Source: Sphingobacterium wenxiniae (lineage in GTDB: Bacteria; Bacteroidota; Bacteroidia; Sphingobacteriales; Sphingobacteriaceae). From it: 64,000 nt of DNA. The stretch covers positions 62,001 through 126,000 of the forward strand of contig NZ_FOZZ01000008.1 of assembly GCF_900116225.1 (NCBI RefSeq), given 5' to 3'. The notes beneath the pieces were generated by a model. It had not been told where the DNA came from. It did not search any database and saw nothing but the letters and a program-made list of their open reading frames with translations. A program made the position numbers and the translations under genes. Below are positions 1-8,536 of the stretch, in pieces; position 1 is the stretch's first letter, and each line of letters opens with the position of its first letter.

Positions 1-2
1 TG

Positions 3-263
3 ATTGTTTTGCTGTTTTTTTTGGTATGGATAAAGGGGGCTGTTAACTTTATTTTGCGTTTGATCTTTATACCTAAAGTCTTTTTTTCGTACTTTGTTGT
101 GATGTTCGGAATACTTTTTGTCCACTACCCATTCGGATACTTAAATCCAGGTTCCGCGATTCGTTATAGGGAGAATTTTTATCTTTTATTTATTATACTA
201 TTATTTTACTTGCTCAAAAAGAATAAATATATTAAGATTGATAATTGGTATATAACGGATTAG
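3..263 (+). CDS. C-terminal part of a polytopic membrane protein, possibly polysaccharide polymerase (partial)
   Basis: The frame is open to the left edge of the window, so the true start lies upstream. The visible 86 or so residues are strongly hydrophobic, with two probable membrane spans separated by a short loop containing GYLNPGSAIRYREN, and a basic tail that includes LLKKNKYIK. A loop of this kind followed by a final span is common in O-antigen/exopolysaccharide polymerase-like proteins. The glycosyltransferase that follows makes a polysaccharide role plausible, but this is inference from context and only the fragment can be seen. Confidence 0.5.
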   Translation: MVLLFFLVWIKGAVNFILRLIFIPKVFFSYFVVMFGILFVHYPFGYLNPGSAIRYRENFYLLFIILLFYLLKKNKYIKIDNWYITD

Positions 264-392
264 GTATAAACCAATAATATTAACTGTAATTTCAAGACTC
301 GCACCTGCAATAAATCAGGAGGAACAAAAGCTTAGTAAAGAATTTTTGATATATTATTTAGATGGGCAGTGTCCTCATATTATTTCTATTCG

Positions 393-1550
393 ATGAAAAT
401 ACAGTTCATAATTACGGATTACGGTAGCTTCAATAATTTTCTTGGAGATGTGGCTGTCGCCTTGGTAAGGCAGGGCTATCGTGTGCATGTGATATGCTCG
501 AAGGATAAGGTCATACAGGTTACGGATAGGTTTGATTACGAAGGAGAAGGCGTGACGTTCGCATACATTCCCTTTCCGAGAGGATTCAATGTGTTCAAGC
601 ATTGGAAAGCGTCGAGACAGATCCATCAGGCCGTCAGCGCTTTTTCTCCCGATATTGTGAGCATACATTTTACCACCGGGATCTTTACCACAACCTTTGC
701 AGGGCCCTTGGGGTACAAGACCCTTGGTACCTTCCATGGTTTAGGGTATCCCGTGGTGGAGGGCACGTTGAAACGCTGGTTATACTATGGTATAGAAGCG
801 CTGTGCATGAGACGGATAGATGAAGCCTGGGTACTGAACAGTTTTGACTACCAACAACTGCAAAAAGATTTTGCCGGTTCGCGGACAAAGGTTTTCTTGC
901 AACCGACCAAAGGCCTAGGGTGCGTATTGGACAGATTTGACAAGAACCTGTTTTCCGCAGAGGCTAAGGAGAGCCTAAGAAATAGCTTGGGAATTGAGCA
1001 GGGAGATTTCGTGTTGTGCTTTACCGGAAGATTTGTTTTCTTCAAAGGGTATGACAAGGTCATCCGCGCTTTGAGGTTCCTGTTGGAGGATCGCGGGATG
1101 ACCAATATCAAGTTGTTGCTTATCGGAGGGAAAGACAAGGCACACCCTACGGGGCTTACCGATGATGAGGAGAGGTGGGCTATGCAGAGCCGGCATATTA
1201 TTCCGGTCGGCTTTACGCACGAGGTCGCAAAATACCTGAGCATAACAGATGTTTTCGTCTTTCCGAGCGAGAAAGAGGGGGTACCCGTCTGTATCATCGA
1301 GGCATTGGCCATGGAGGTGCCTGTCGTTACGACGGATGCACGCGGGTGCAATGACTTGGTCACACACCTTTCCAATGGTATTTTAGTAAACAAAAAACCA
1401 TCTACCCGACAACTGGCCGAAGCCATTATGTTATTAAAAGAAGATGGGGAACTATACCATCGGTTGAAGATGCAGATCGCGACGGAGCGTTGGTCTTTGG
1501 ATCGGGAAAATTTTGTTGAGCAGCAGGTAGACTTATTTAGCAGGGCGTGA
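393..1550 (+). CDS. Glycosyltransferase family 4
   Basis: A 385-residue GT-B fold glycosyltransferase, expected to move a sugar from an activated donor to a growing surface-polysaccharide acceptor on the cytoplasmic face of the membrane. The start was set at ATG 393, giving MKIQFIITDYGS, the usual first beta-strand of GT4 enzymes; the frame also has a GTG at 369, but that would add eight unconvincing residues. The C-terminal donor domain opens with FTGRFVFFKGYDKVI and carries the EX7E-type motif EKEGVPVCIIEAL near residues 290-305, followed by TTDARGCNDLV. Its length is normal for the family. Donor and acceptor cannot be read from sequence. It lies between a membrane protein and other envelope genes. 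Confidence 0.88.
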   Translation: MKIQFIITDYGSFNNFLGDVAVALVRQGYRVHVICSKDKVIQVTDRFDYEGEGVTFAYIPFPRGFNVFKHWKASRQIHQAVSAFSPDIVSIHFTTGIFTTTFAGPLGYKTLGTFHGLGYPVVEGTLKRWLYYGIEALCMRRIDEAWVLNSFDYQQLQKDFAGSRTKVFLQPTKGLGCVLDRFDKNLFSAEAKESLRNSLGIEQGDFVLCFTGRFVFFKGYDKVIRALRFLLEDRGMTNIKLLLIGGKDKAHPTGLTDDEERWAMQSRHIIPVGFTHEVAKYLSITDVFVFPSEKEGVPVCIIEALAMEVPVVTTDARGCNDLVTHLSNGILVNKKPSTRQLAEAIMLLKEDGELYHRLKMQIATERWSLDRENFVEQQVDLFSRA

Positions 1551-1626
1551 AAGGACAAAATATTTTCGTGCTTTTGGTATAATGTGGTATATTTAGATAA
1601 GTTTATTGCTTAAAGAAGAGAAAAAT

Positions 1627-2376
1627 ATGATCAGGTATCTTTGGGGTGTTTTTGTAGTATGTTCTTTATCAGTAGGGGCACTGAGTGCACAGGAGAGAGC
1701 TTTTGATATCCATCTTGTCAAAGTGAATGTCCTGCCCCTTGTAGCCCAGAGCTACAGCCTATCCTATGAGACATTTATATCAAACCGGGTTTCCATAGGG
1801 ACGAGTGTCAATTATAAGCCCTCGGGTGGTTTCCCTCTCCGAGCGAAAGTAGAGAATTATTATACAGACACCGACATCCGGGTGAGCAATACACAGGTGG
1901 GGCAGCTCGCTATCACGCCCGAGGTGCGATTCTATCTTTTGTCTTCTTCAAGCCTAAGAGGCTTTTATATAAGCAGTTTCCTCCAGTATGCCAACTATCG
2001 CCTGCAGGCACAGGTGGATTATATCGGAGGCGAATATGCTGCTTCTCCTTCGGAGTTTGATTTTAGGGGTAAGATGGACACGTACTCCTTTGGGGTAGCT
2101 CTTGGCTACCAATGGCGGCTATCCAATAAGTTTTATTTGGATTGGCAGATGATCGGCCCCCACTTTGGCGTGAACAAAGGGAATTTTGGCGGATCAAACC
2201 GCAACAATAAGCCCCTGAACGAAGTCCAGCAAGAGAAACTGATCAACAAACCGGATGAATTTTACATTCCTTTGGTCAAGGTCGATGTCGACGCCAACAG
2301 TAGCCAGATTGACGTACGCACTAGTGGCTATTGGGCCAGTATGCGGTTGGGCCTGTCAGTGGGATATAGGTTTTGA
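1627..2376 (+). CDS. Outer-membrane beta-barrel protein (DUF3575-like)
   Basis: A 249-residue exported protein. ATG 1627 was chosen over the TTG at 1606 because it begins a clear signal peptide (MIRYLWGVFVVCSLSVGALS, cleaved near AQ) and is preceded by the purine-rich AAAGAAGAGAAAA. The mature part has alternating aromatic/polar strands (YSLSYETF, FYISSFLQYANYRL, YSFGVALGYQW, ASMRLGLSVGYRF) and ends in an aromatic residue, as outer-membrane barrels do. The general pattern is that of the DUF3575 family of Bacteroidota. No ligand or enzymatic function can be inferred. Confidence 0.65.
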   Translation: MIRYLWGVFVVCSLSVGALSAQERAFDIHLVKVNVLPLVAQSYSLSYETFISNRVSIGTSVNYKPSGGFPLRAKVENYYTDTDIRVSNTQVGQLAITPEVRFYLLSSSSLRGFYISSFLQYANYRLQAQVDYIGGEYAASPSEFDFRGKMDTYSFGVALGYQWRLSNKFYLDWQMIGPHFGVNKGNFGGSNRNNKPLNEVQQEKLINKPDEFYIPLVKVDVDANSSQIDVRTSGYWASMRLGLSVGYRF

Positions 2377-2499
2377 TTAAGGTGAGATATTTATAGATTA
2401 CAAGTTTTAACTGATGTTGCCTGTGTTTTAATAAAACTGATTCATGGGAAAAATCAATATTTACATTCTTTAACACCTCTCACGTGTCTCTATTTTCCC

Positions 2500-2507
2500 T
2501 AACTTTG
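2500..2507 (+). promoter_or_regulatory. Possible Bacteroidota -7 box (TAACTTTG)
   Basis: TAACTTTG fits the Bacteroidota housekeeping -7 consensus TAnnTTTG and sits 38 bases before the epimerase start. I see no convincing TTG -33 element about 20 bases upstream, so the call is tentative. Confidence 0.35.
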
Positions 2508-2545
2508 TAGTGTATCCCTATTTTCATCAACAATAAAGCTTTATA

Positions 2546-3448
2546 ATGACCACCCAAATCACAGGAGCATCCGGTTTTGTCGGCCAGAATTTAACAGAAT
2601 ACTTCTCTCAATATGGAGTTGCAGTAACTGGTTTTTCGTTGCGAAAATCGAATTGGCAAAACCAGTTGAGTAATGAGGCTACAGCGCTAATCCATTTAGC
2701 TGGCAAAGCCCACGATACTTCCAATACATCCAAAGAAGATGAATATTTTAAAGTCAACCGTGACCTGACGATACAGTTATTTCAAGAATTTCTAAACTCA
2801 AATATTCGTGATTTCTTTTACTTCTCTTCGGTGAAAGCAGTAGCAGATACTGTCGAAGGAATGCTGACAGAAGATGTAGACGGTAATCCATACACTCCTT
2901 ACGGTAAATCCAAGTTAGAAGCCGAAGAATATCTTTTAGCACAAAAGCTGCCGCAAGGTAAACGTTTGTTTATTATACGTCCATGCATGATACACGGACC
3001 AGGGAATAAAGGAAACCTTAATTTATTGTATAAAGTCGTTGATAAAGGTATTCCATGGCCTTTGGCAGCCTTTCATAACCAACGATCTTTTTTGAGTATA
3101 GATAACCTGAGTTTTCTCATTCATCAGATGGTTGCGAAGGAGGAACTTCCTTCCGGTATCTATAATTTCGCGGATGATGAGGTTCTCTCAACGAATGAAT
3201 TAGTGACTTTGATTTCCAATACATTAGGTAAAAAGCCGAAACTTTGGAGGATATCGGCAGGTTTAATAAAGGGAATTGTAAAGGCTGGAGATGTATTACC
3301 GCTTCCCTTAAATTCGGAACGGCTAAAGAAATTAACGGAATCGTATGTGGTCTCAAACGCCAAAATTAAACAGGCTCTAGGCCTAGAGAAGCTACCACTA
3401 ACAGCGCAAGAAGGTTTGGTAAAGACGATTAGGAGTTTCGGAGGATAG
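2546..3448 (+). CDS. NAD-dependent epimerase/dehydratase (extended SDR)
   Basis: A 300-residue extended short-chain dehydrogenase/reductase that probably interconverts or dehydrates a nucleotide sugar for surface polysaccharide. The N-terminal NAD-binding glycine motif is TGASGFVGQN (residues 6-15). The catalytic YxxxK is Y119-G-K-S-K123, preceded by a Ser pair in FYFSSVKAV. The family includes GalE/WbpK/Gne-like enzymes, and the substrate cannot be assigned. It has its own likely promoter just upstream. A cupin sugar-modifying enzyme and a WecA-like transferase, its usual kind of neighbour, lie about 51 kb away at 54871-56343. Confidence 0.85.
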   Translation: MTTQITGASGFVGQNLTEYFSQYGVAVTGFSLRKSNWQNQLSNEATALIHLAGKAHDTSNTSKEDEYFKVNRDLTIQLFQEFLNSNIRDFFYFSSVKAVADTVEGMLTEDVDGNPYTPYGKSKLEAEEYLLAQKLPQGKRLFIIRPCMIHGPGNKGNLNLLYKVVDKGIPWPLAAFHNQRSFLSIDNLSFLIHQMVAKEELPSGIYNFADDEVLSTNELVTLISNTLGKKPKLWRISAGLIKGIVKAGDVLPLPLNSERLKKLTESYVVSNAKIKQALGLEKLPLTAQEGLVKTIRSFGG

Positions 3449-3504
3449 TTCTTTAACCTTTAACAACCAGACGTTCCACTTTGGGTTAGGATCAAAGCAT
3501 TTAA

Positions 3505-4075
3505 TTTGTTAAAATATTGGGAGGATTTTTTTCTACAATATTTTTGTCCTCTGTCCGGACAAGCCAGTTACTTTTGTGGGGCAAAAGTAACCAAACCGAC
3601 CGAAGGGAGCTCATCGAAGATAAACCCTTTGTCCCATCCAAGGTGGCTTTTCCCACAATTCTCAGCTCACAAAGCAAATCCCTCTGAAAGCTGAAACAAC
3701 TGTCCGAAGCTCTTTAGATAGCTTCGGACAATAGTTTCCATGCCTTTTCCCTTCCCACAAGCCCAAGGGATTTCCTTTGTCTTTCCACTTGAATGGAGCA
3801 GGAATGCGCTACTGCGCTTTCACGACCTGTACTAAAGTCTACTCGCACTGACCATTCCTTAACATAAAATGTCGCCTCAAAAGTTTTGACCATGTAGAAA
3901 GACCGTTTTCGCACTATCCATTTGGTCAAAGCTTTTCAGCGACACGCTTTTGCATACTTTTGGCAAGACAAAAGTATGAGCCAGTCGCGCCGTGTCCCGA
4001 ATGCTTTCGGGGGCTTGAGCGACAAATTACTGATTAAAAAAATCCTCCGTTATTTTACGATAGATTATTTTTTAA
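3505..4075. repeat. MITE-like element bounded by imperfect inverted repeats, no credible gene
   Basis: This 570-bp non-coding stretch is symmetric. Near the ends lie AAAATATTGGGAGGATTTTT (3511-3530) and, on the opposite strand, its near match at 4034-4056. Inside each end is a short perfect hairpin: GTTACTTTTG/CAAAAGTAAC (3567-3591) on the left and CATACTTTTG/CAAAAGTATG (3953-3978) on the right. A third perfect hairpin, TGTCCGAAGCT/AGCTTCGGACA, lies centrally (3701-3730). Short open frames here have no family features. The arrangement resembles a non-autonomous palindromic element; target-site duplications were not identified. Confidence 0.5.
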
Positions 4076-4156
4076 CTAAACAACCCCCCAAAACATTTAT
4101 AGACCTTAACCCATCAATTTGCCTTGATGTATTCGTATTTTCACCTATTTTCTTTA

Positions 4157-4164
4157 TACTTTTG
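4157..4164 (+). promoter_or_regulatory. Possible -7 box (TACTTTTG) of the AlbA-domain gene
   Basis: TACTTTTG matches TAnnTTTG and lies 19 bases before the ATG at 4184, which would give a short untranslated leader. A -33 TTG at the usual spacing is not obvious. Confidence 0.4.
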
Positions 4165-4183
4165 CCTTAGTTAGATAGAATAA

Positions 4184-5659
4184 ATGACTCAAGAGCAAAT
4201 CATACAACTTATTACTTCGGGAGAAAGTGACCGTGTGGAACGTACAGTTTCGGTTAGTAATACGGACAAATTCTCAGAGGCTGTGTGTGCTTTTGCGAAT
4301 GATTTGGCTCATCACAAGAAACCAGGCTATCTATTGATTGGTGTCAAAGACGATGGCACACTTTCGGGTTTGAACGTAACGGATACATTGCTTAAAAACC
4401 TTGGTGCACTGCGTTCCGAAGGAAATATTTTGCCTCCTCCTGTTATTCATATCGAAAAGTTTTCGTTCCCTGATGGAGAGGTAGCTGTTGTGGAAGTGCA
4501 ACCCTCGTTTTTCCCTCCGGTGCGTTACAAGGGCAAAGTTTGGGTACGTATTGGGCCAAGAAAAGCCATTGCCAATGAAGCCGAAGAGCGCATTCTGATT
4601 GAAAGACGACAGGCTGGTGTCACAACTTTTGATAGTTGTCCAATGTCTGCTGCTTCGTTGAATGACTTGGACATGGAGCTTTTTAAGCATCAATATTTGC
4701 CAAAAGCAGTGGATGAGGATACATTGAACGGCGATAAGAGAGCGTTAAGTGATAAAATGGCTTCGCTTCGCCTTTATGATACTGCCCTCAACTGTCCTAC
4801 GGTGGCGGGTGTGTTGTTATTGGGTAAGAATCCTGAATACTTTCTGCCGGGAGCTTATGTACAGTATGTACGTTTTGCCGGAATCGGACGGGAAGCTGAT
4901 ATTCTGCGAGAGGTTAAGTTTTCAGCAAATCTAATCACGATGTTGAATAAGTTAGATGGTTTTGTAGATACTTCATTGGTTGAGAGGAAACCTATTCCGG
5001 TATCAGTTCTTAGGGAAGAGCAGGTGTTGAATTATCCGTATTGGGCATTGCGGGAACTCGTTATGAATGCAGTGATGCACAGAGATTATCAATCCAATAT
5101 GCCTATTCGTCTGTATCAGTTTGATGACCGTATCGAGATAATGAATGCAGGAGGTTTGTATGGCAATGCTCGCCCGGAAAATTTTCCCAATGTCAATGAT
5201 TATCGTAACCCCATAGTTGCCGAAACCATGAAAGTGTTGGGTTACGTCAATCGATTCAGTCGTGGTGTTTCAAGGGTAAATGAAGAGTTGCAAGGTAATG
5301 GTAATGGGAAAGCCGTTTTTAATTTTGATTTGATGACGGTTTTTGAAGTAACGGTTAAGTCTTCAAAAGAATATCTAAAAATTAATGCCCCGGTCACCGA
5401 GCAAGTCACCGAGCAAGTCACCGAGCAAGTCACCGAGCAAGTCACCTCATTGATTAATCTACTGGATAAAGAAATGGATAGGCAGGAATTACAGCATAAA
5501 TTAGGTCTTACGCATAGAGAAAACTTCAGGGCGAACTACCTCAAGCCTGCTTTAGAGCAAGGTTTTGTGGAAATGACGATACCAGATAAACCGAATAGCC
5601 GCCTGCAGCGTTATCGGTTGACGGATAAGGGAAAGAAGGTGTTGAAGAATATGAAATAG
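4184..5659 (+). CDS. Schlafen AlbA_2 domain / ATP-binding winged-helix regulator
   Basis: A 491-residue cytoplasmic protein of the RecG-like, AlbA_2 plus HATPase_c_4 family, usually annotated as an ATP-binding or RNA-binding regulator. The N-terminal AlbA_2 domain covers about residues 1-125, with the signature LLIGVKDDGTLSGL near 50-63. A central GHKL-type ATPase segment shows ELVMNAVMHRDY near residues 290-301. A linker of four VTEQ units (DNA 5393-5446) joins it to a C-terminal winged helix ending in RYRLTDKGKKVL. Family members are thought to be regulators and some occur in defence islands; the target here is unknown. It follows the MITE-like element and precedes the outer-membrane gene by 16 bases. 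Confidence 0.8.
   Translation: MTQEQIIQLITSGESDRVERTVSVSNTDKFSEAVCAFANDLAHHKKPGYLLIGVKDDGTLSGLNVTDTLLKNLGALRSEGNILPPPVIHIEKFSFPDGEVAVVEVQPSFFPPVRYKGKVWVRIGPRKAIANEAEERILIERRQAGVTTFDSCPMSAASLNDLDMELFKHQYLPKAVDEDTLNGDKRALSDKMASLRLYDTALNCPTVAGVLLLGKNPEYFLPGAYVQYVRFAGIGREADILREVKFSANLITMLNKLDGFVDTSLVERKPIPVSVLREEQVLNYPYWALRELVMNAVMHRDYQSNMPIRLYQFDDRIEIMNAGGLYGNARPENFPNVNDYRNPIVAETMKVLGYVNRFSRGVSRVNEELQGNGNGKAVFNFDLMTVFEVTVKSSKEYLKINAPVTEQVTEQVTEQVTEQVTSLINLLDKEMDRQELQHKLGLTHRENFRANYLKPALEQGFVEMTIPDKPNSRLQRYRLTDKGKKVLKNMK
5393..5446 (+). repeat. Four perfect 12-bp in-frame repeats plus half a unit
   Basis: GTCACCGAGCAA is repeated exactly four times and then begun again (GTCACC). It encodes VTEQ units in the linker between the ATPase and winged-helix domains of the AlbA_2 protein. 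The unit length is a multiple of three, so slippage would change linker length without a frameshift. Confidence 0.95.
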
Positions 5660-5675
5660 GAACGAAAAGTATAAC

Positions 5676-7229
5676 ATGAAGAAACAATCTGAGACATCAA
5701 TATCCATAACATGGACATGTCCACTACTGACTTTAATAAGCATGTTGTTCGGGCAGTTGGGTATGGCACAAATCCACTATCAACCTTATTCCTATGAACA
5801 TTACCAACGGCAGATGAGAACTGTATATGCTGATAGCTTGGGACATGCCACTGTAAAACCGTTTATTAGCCAAAATTTGGACTCCCGATATGATATACAA
5901 GAACGGGATAGCAGCAAAAATTTGTTTTACCGTAAGCTCTTTCAAGAACATCTTATTGAGGTGAATAAAGAAGATCATAAATTCTACATCGATTTTATGC
6001 CCGACTTTGTTCTCGGAAAGGAAACAGGTACACATAGCAAAAATTTGTGGACAAATACCCGGGGTGCACAAGCTGGCTTATCTGTGAAGGACAAGTTCTC
6101 GCTGTATGTCAGTTTCTATGAGAACCAAGCTCGCTACGCGAGTTTTATAGATAGTACAGCTCGTCAAATAGGAAATCTGCCGGGACAAGGCTTTTCCAAG
6201 AATATCAATACAGGTCAGTATGATTGGATGAACGCAACGGCGAATATCAGTTACCATTTCTCGGATGCATTCCAAGCAAGTGTGGCTTATGATAAAATAC
6301 ACGTCGGAGAAGGATACCGGTCGGTATTGATCTCGGACAACCCCTATAACTTTACACATGCCCGGTTTTCAGGAACTGTGGGGCGGTGGCAATACCATTC
6401 CATCTGGGCCTATATGAACGATTTACGGAATCCTCGGTTGGCAGATGTCAATGATCCATTCACGCATAGAATGGGAAATGGGGTCAAGTATGGGGCTTTC
6501 CATTATGTCGAGTATCTAGCCAGTAATAAGCTTTCTGTAGGATTATTCCATTCCCTGATATGGGCTGAACGGAATGCTGAATCGCAAAAAGCGAATGGCG
6601 GTTTAGGGCTGAATGTCAAATATCGTCCTTGGACAAGATATATCTTTTATGGCCAGTTATATGCAGATGATCTTGGGAAGTTTGGCTTTGGCAGTAAGAC
6701 CAATCACCGTACAGCTTTTCAATTGGGAGGTAAGACCTACGATCTGTTCGATGTGCCTAACCTGAGCCTGACAGCAGAATATAATCAAGCAGCTCCATAC
6801 ACCTATCAACATCCGAACAATCGGATTAATTATACAAGTAATGGGGAGCCACTGGCACATCCTCGTGGAGCAAATTTTCGCGAAGGACTTGCTATTTTGA
6901 CCTACCGTTGGAACCGATGGGAAGCCTATGGACAAACGATGTTCGCCCGTTATGGTCTTGATCCTGATGAAGATAGCAATGTCGGTGTCGACCTATTTAA
7001 AGAGGGTATGACAAATAGTAGCTTCCGGATAGGACAGGGGCAGTTGAATAAGTTGTTCTATAATGAACTTCGGCTATCCTATGTCATGAATCCAAAGTAT
7101 AATTTGCGCTGGGAGCTGGGCCTAATCAATCGTGTGAATAAAAATGTAGCGATAGCAGAACGAACCAATACAACGATATTTACCTTTGGTCTGCGCTCAT
7201 CGTTTAGGACATGGCAGCGGGAATATTAA
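5676..7229 (+). CDS. RemB/Wzi-like outer-membrane beta-barrel protein
   Basis: A 517-residue exported protein. A long N-region leads into a hydrophobic signal segment (LLTLISMLFGQLGMAQ), followed by a mature domain of many antiparallel amphipathic strands. Family resemblance is to Bacteroidota capsule-assembly Wzi-like/gliding RemB-like barrels, with motifs such as DKIHVGEGYRSVLISDN and NELRLSYVMNPKYNLRWELG, and a C-terminal strand TIFTFGLRSSF. It probably sits in the outer membrane and may contact exported polysaccharide. The gene starts 16 bases after the AlbA_2 gene and may be cotranscribed with it. The family assignment is from memory of these patterns, not a search. Confidence 0.65.
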   Translation: MKKQSETSISITWTCPLLTLISMLFGQLGMAQIHYQPYSYEHYQRQMRTVYADSLGHATVKPFISQNLDSRYDIQERDSSKNLFYRKLFQEHLIEVNKEDHKFYIDFMPDFVLGKETGTHSKNLWTNTRGAQAGLSVKDKFSLYVSFYENQARYASFIDSTARQIGNLPGQGFSKNINTGQYDWMNATANISYHFSDAFQASVAYDKIHVGEGYRSVLISDNPYNFTHARFSGTVGRWQYHSIWAYMNDLRNPRLADVNDPFTHRMGNGVKYGAFHYVEYLASNKLSVGLFHSLIWAERNAESQKANGGLGLNVKYRPWTRYIFYGQLYADDLGKFGFGSKTNHRTAFQLGGKTYDLFDVPNLSLTAEYNQAAPYTYQHPNNRINYTSNGEPLAHPRGANFREGLAILTYRWNRWEAYGQTMFARYGLDPDEDSNVGVDLFKEGMTNSSFRIGQGQLNKLFYNELRLSYVMNPKYNLRWELGLINRVNKNVAIAERTNTTIFTFGLRSSFRTWQREY

Positions 7230-7834
7230 CAATTTTGTCTATCTAGATAACAACATTCAAGAAGATCAAAAAATGTAGATAGGTCCATACCTCTACAATT
7301 GGCGACTAGATAGGGGAGGAAGAAATTCTATAACCTCAAGTTTACTTTTAAATCGATTAGACTATATTCCTATAAAAGGAAATTAGCATACAATTTTGTG
7401 GTGGCTCTTTCCAATTAAATATTTTTATAATTTTATTTCTATTAAAGGCACGCATAAGATATTCGGTTTCTTTTTATGAGGATGATATTTATTAAAGTTA
7501 CTATGACATTGTTTATAAACATGTTAAATAAGAAACTATTTTCAAAAAGCATCTTATTCTCAAAATAGTCCTTTCTTTCCTTGTCAATTCTATACGCATT
7601 AAAGTGGTTCAGATTATCAGACGCTGTTCCCAAAAGCAAAAAATGGGAAGAATATCATTTATATTTCTCAAAAGATAGCTGTTGCATTATTAGAGGTTAT
7701 CATTAATTTCGGAAAACCAATGCGTCTTTACTCAGAAACAATATAAACTTAATAAAAAGGTAATTTAAAAATAATAATAATGTCAACTCTGCTATGGAGA
7801 TTTGCGAAAGACGAGTTAAATCGGAGAATTTGTG
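7230..7834. other. AT-rich intergenic region, no gene seen
   Basis: About 600 bases between the barrel gene and the ECF sigma factor. The DNA is AT-rich with short open frames lacking domain features, and I found no strong terminator or repeat. It presumably holds the promoter for the sigma/anti-sigma/SusCD locus. Confidence 0.5.
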
Positions 7835-8428
7835 ATGGAATACGAACAAGACTTTGAAGTACTTTCTGATAGGGAGTTTATACAATTTATAGCGGGTAAT
7901 CAAGAGGTTTTTAGAAAAATCTTTGATAGTTACCACCGTAGGCTATACAGCTTTGTGTTTAGCTTCACTAAATCACATCATGATACCGAAGAGATTATAC
8001 AAGATACATTTGTCACCCTCTATACGAACAGAGAGAATCTTAGGGACGCTACAGGTATATATCCTTATTTATTTGTGGTAGCCAAGAGATTGTTGATTTC
8101 GGAATTTCGAAAAAAAGTTGTTCGGTCTAAATACCAACATTATATAGCGTTTCATTGGAGCGAGTCAACCACTAACACACAAGATCAATTGGCTGAAAGA
8201 GAACTGAGCAGCACGTTGGATAACCTTATTGCTAAACTTCCAAAAAAAGAACAACAGGTCTATAAGCTGAATAAGCTTGAAGGGATGTCGTATCAAGAGA
8301 TTGCAGAGAAGTGCGGGCAATCAAAAAATACTGTTAAAAACCAGATTATTGCCGCATCAAAAAAATTGCGCTGGAAATTGGATAAAATTTATTTCTTAAA
8401 CTTACTTATGGCACTCACTATCCTCTAG
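7835..8428 (+). CDS. ECF RNA polymerase sigma factor (FecI-like)
   Basis: A 197-residue extracytoplasmic-function sigma-70 factor of the Bacteroidota FecI-like group. Region 2 is seen in YRRLYSFVF..., HDTEEIIQDTFVTLY (about residues 30-70), and region 4 in EGMSYQEIAEKCGQSKNTVK (about 150-170). The ATG at 7835 is preferred over an overlapping GTG three bases earlier. It is followed by the FecR anti-sigma gene and a SusC with an STN signalling domain, the standard trans-envelope arrangement in which substrate uptake frees the sigma factor to transcribe the uptake genes. Confidence 0.92.
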   Translation: MEYEQDFEVLSDREFIQFIAGNQEVFRKIFDSYHRRLYSFVFSFTKSHHDTEEIIQDTFVTLYTNRENLRDATGIYPYLFVVAKRLLISEFRKKVVRSKYQHYIAFHWSESTTNTQDQLAERELSSTLDNLIAKLPKKEQQVYKLNKLEGMSYQEIAEKCGQSKNTVKNQIIAASKKLRWKLDKIYFLNLLMALTIL

Positions 8429-8536
8429 TTAAAGATGAGCGCAACACCTAACCAAACCTTATTTCTATCAAATTTTAACAAGCAATAGTCCAGTAGCCTA
8501 ACTTGCGCGTTTATATAGATAATTGGCTTAAAAAAG

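Noticed and set aside
848..1558. Long minus-strand open frame opposite the GT4 gene
   Set aside because: It lacks any family feature and lies entirely opposite a clear glycosyltransferase gene.
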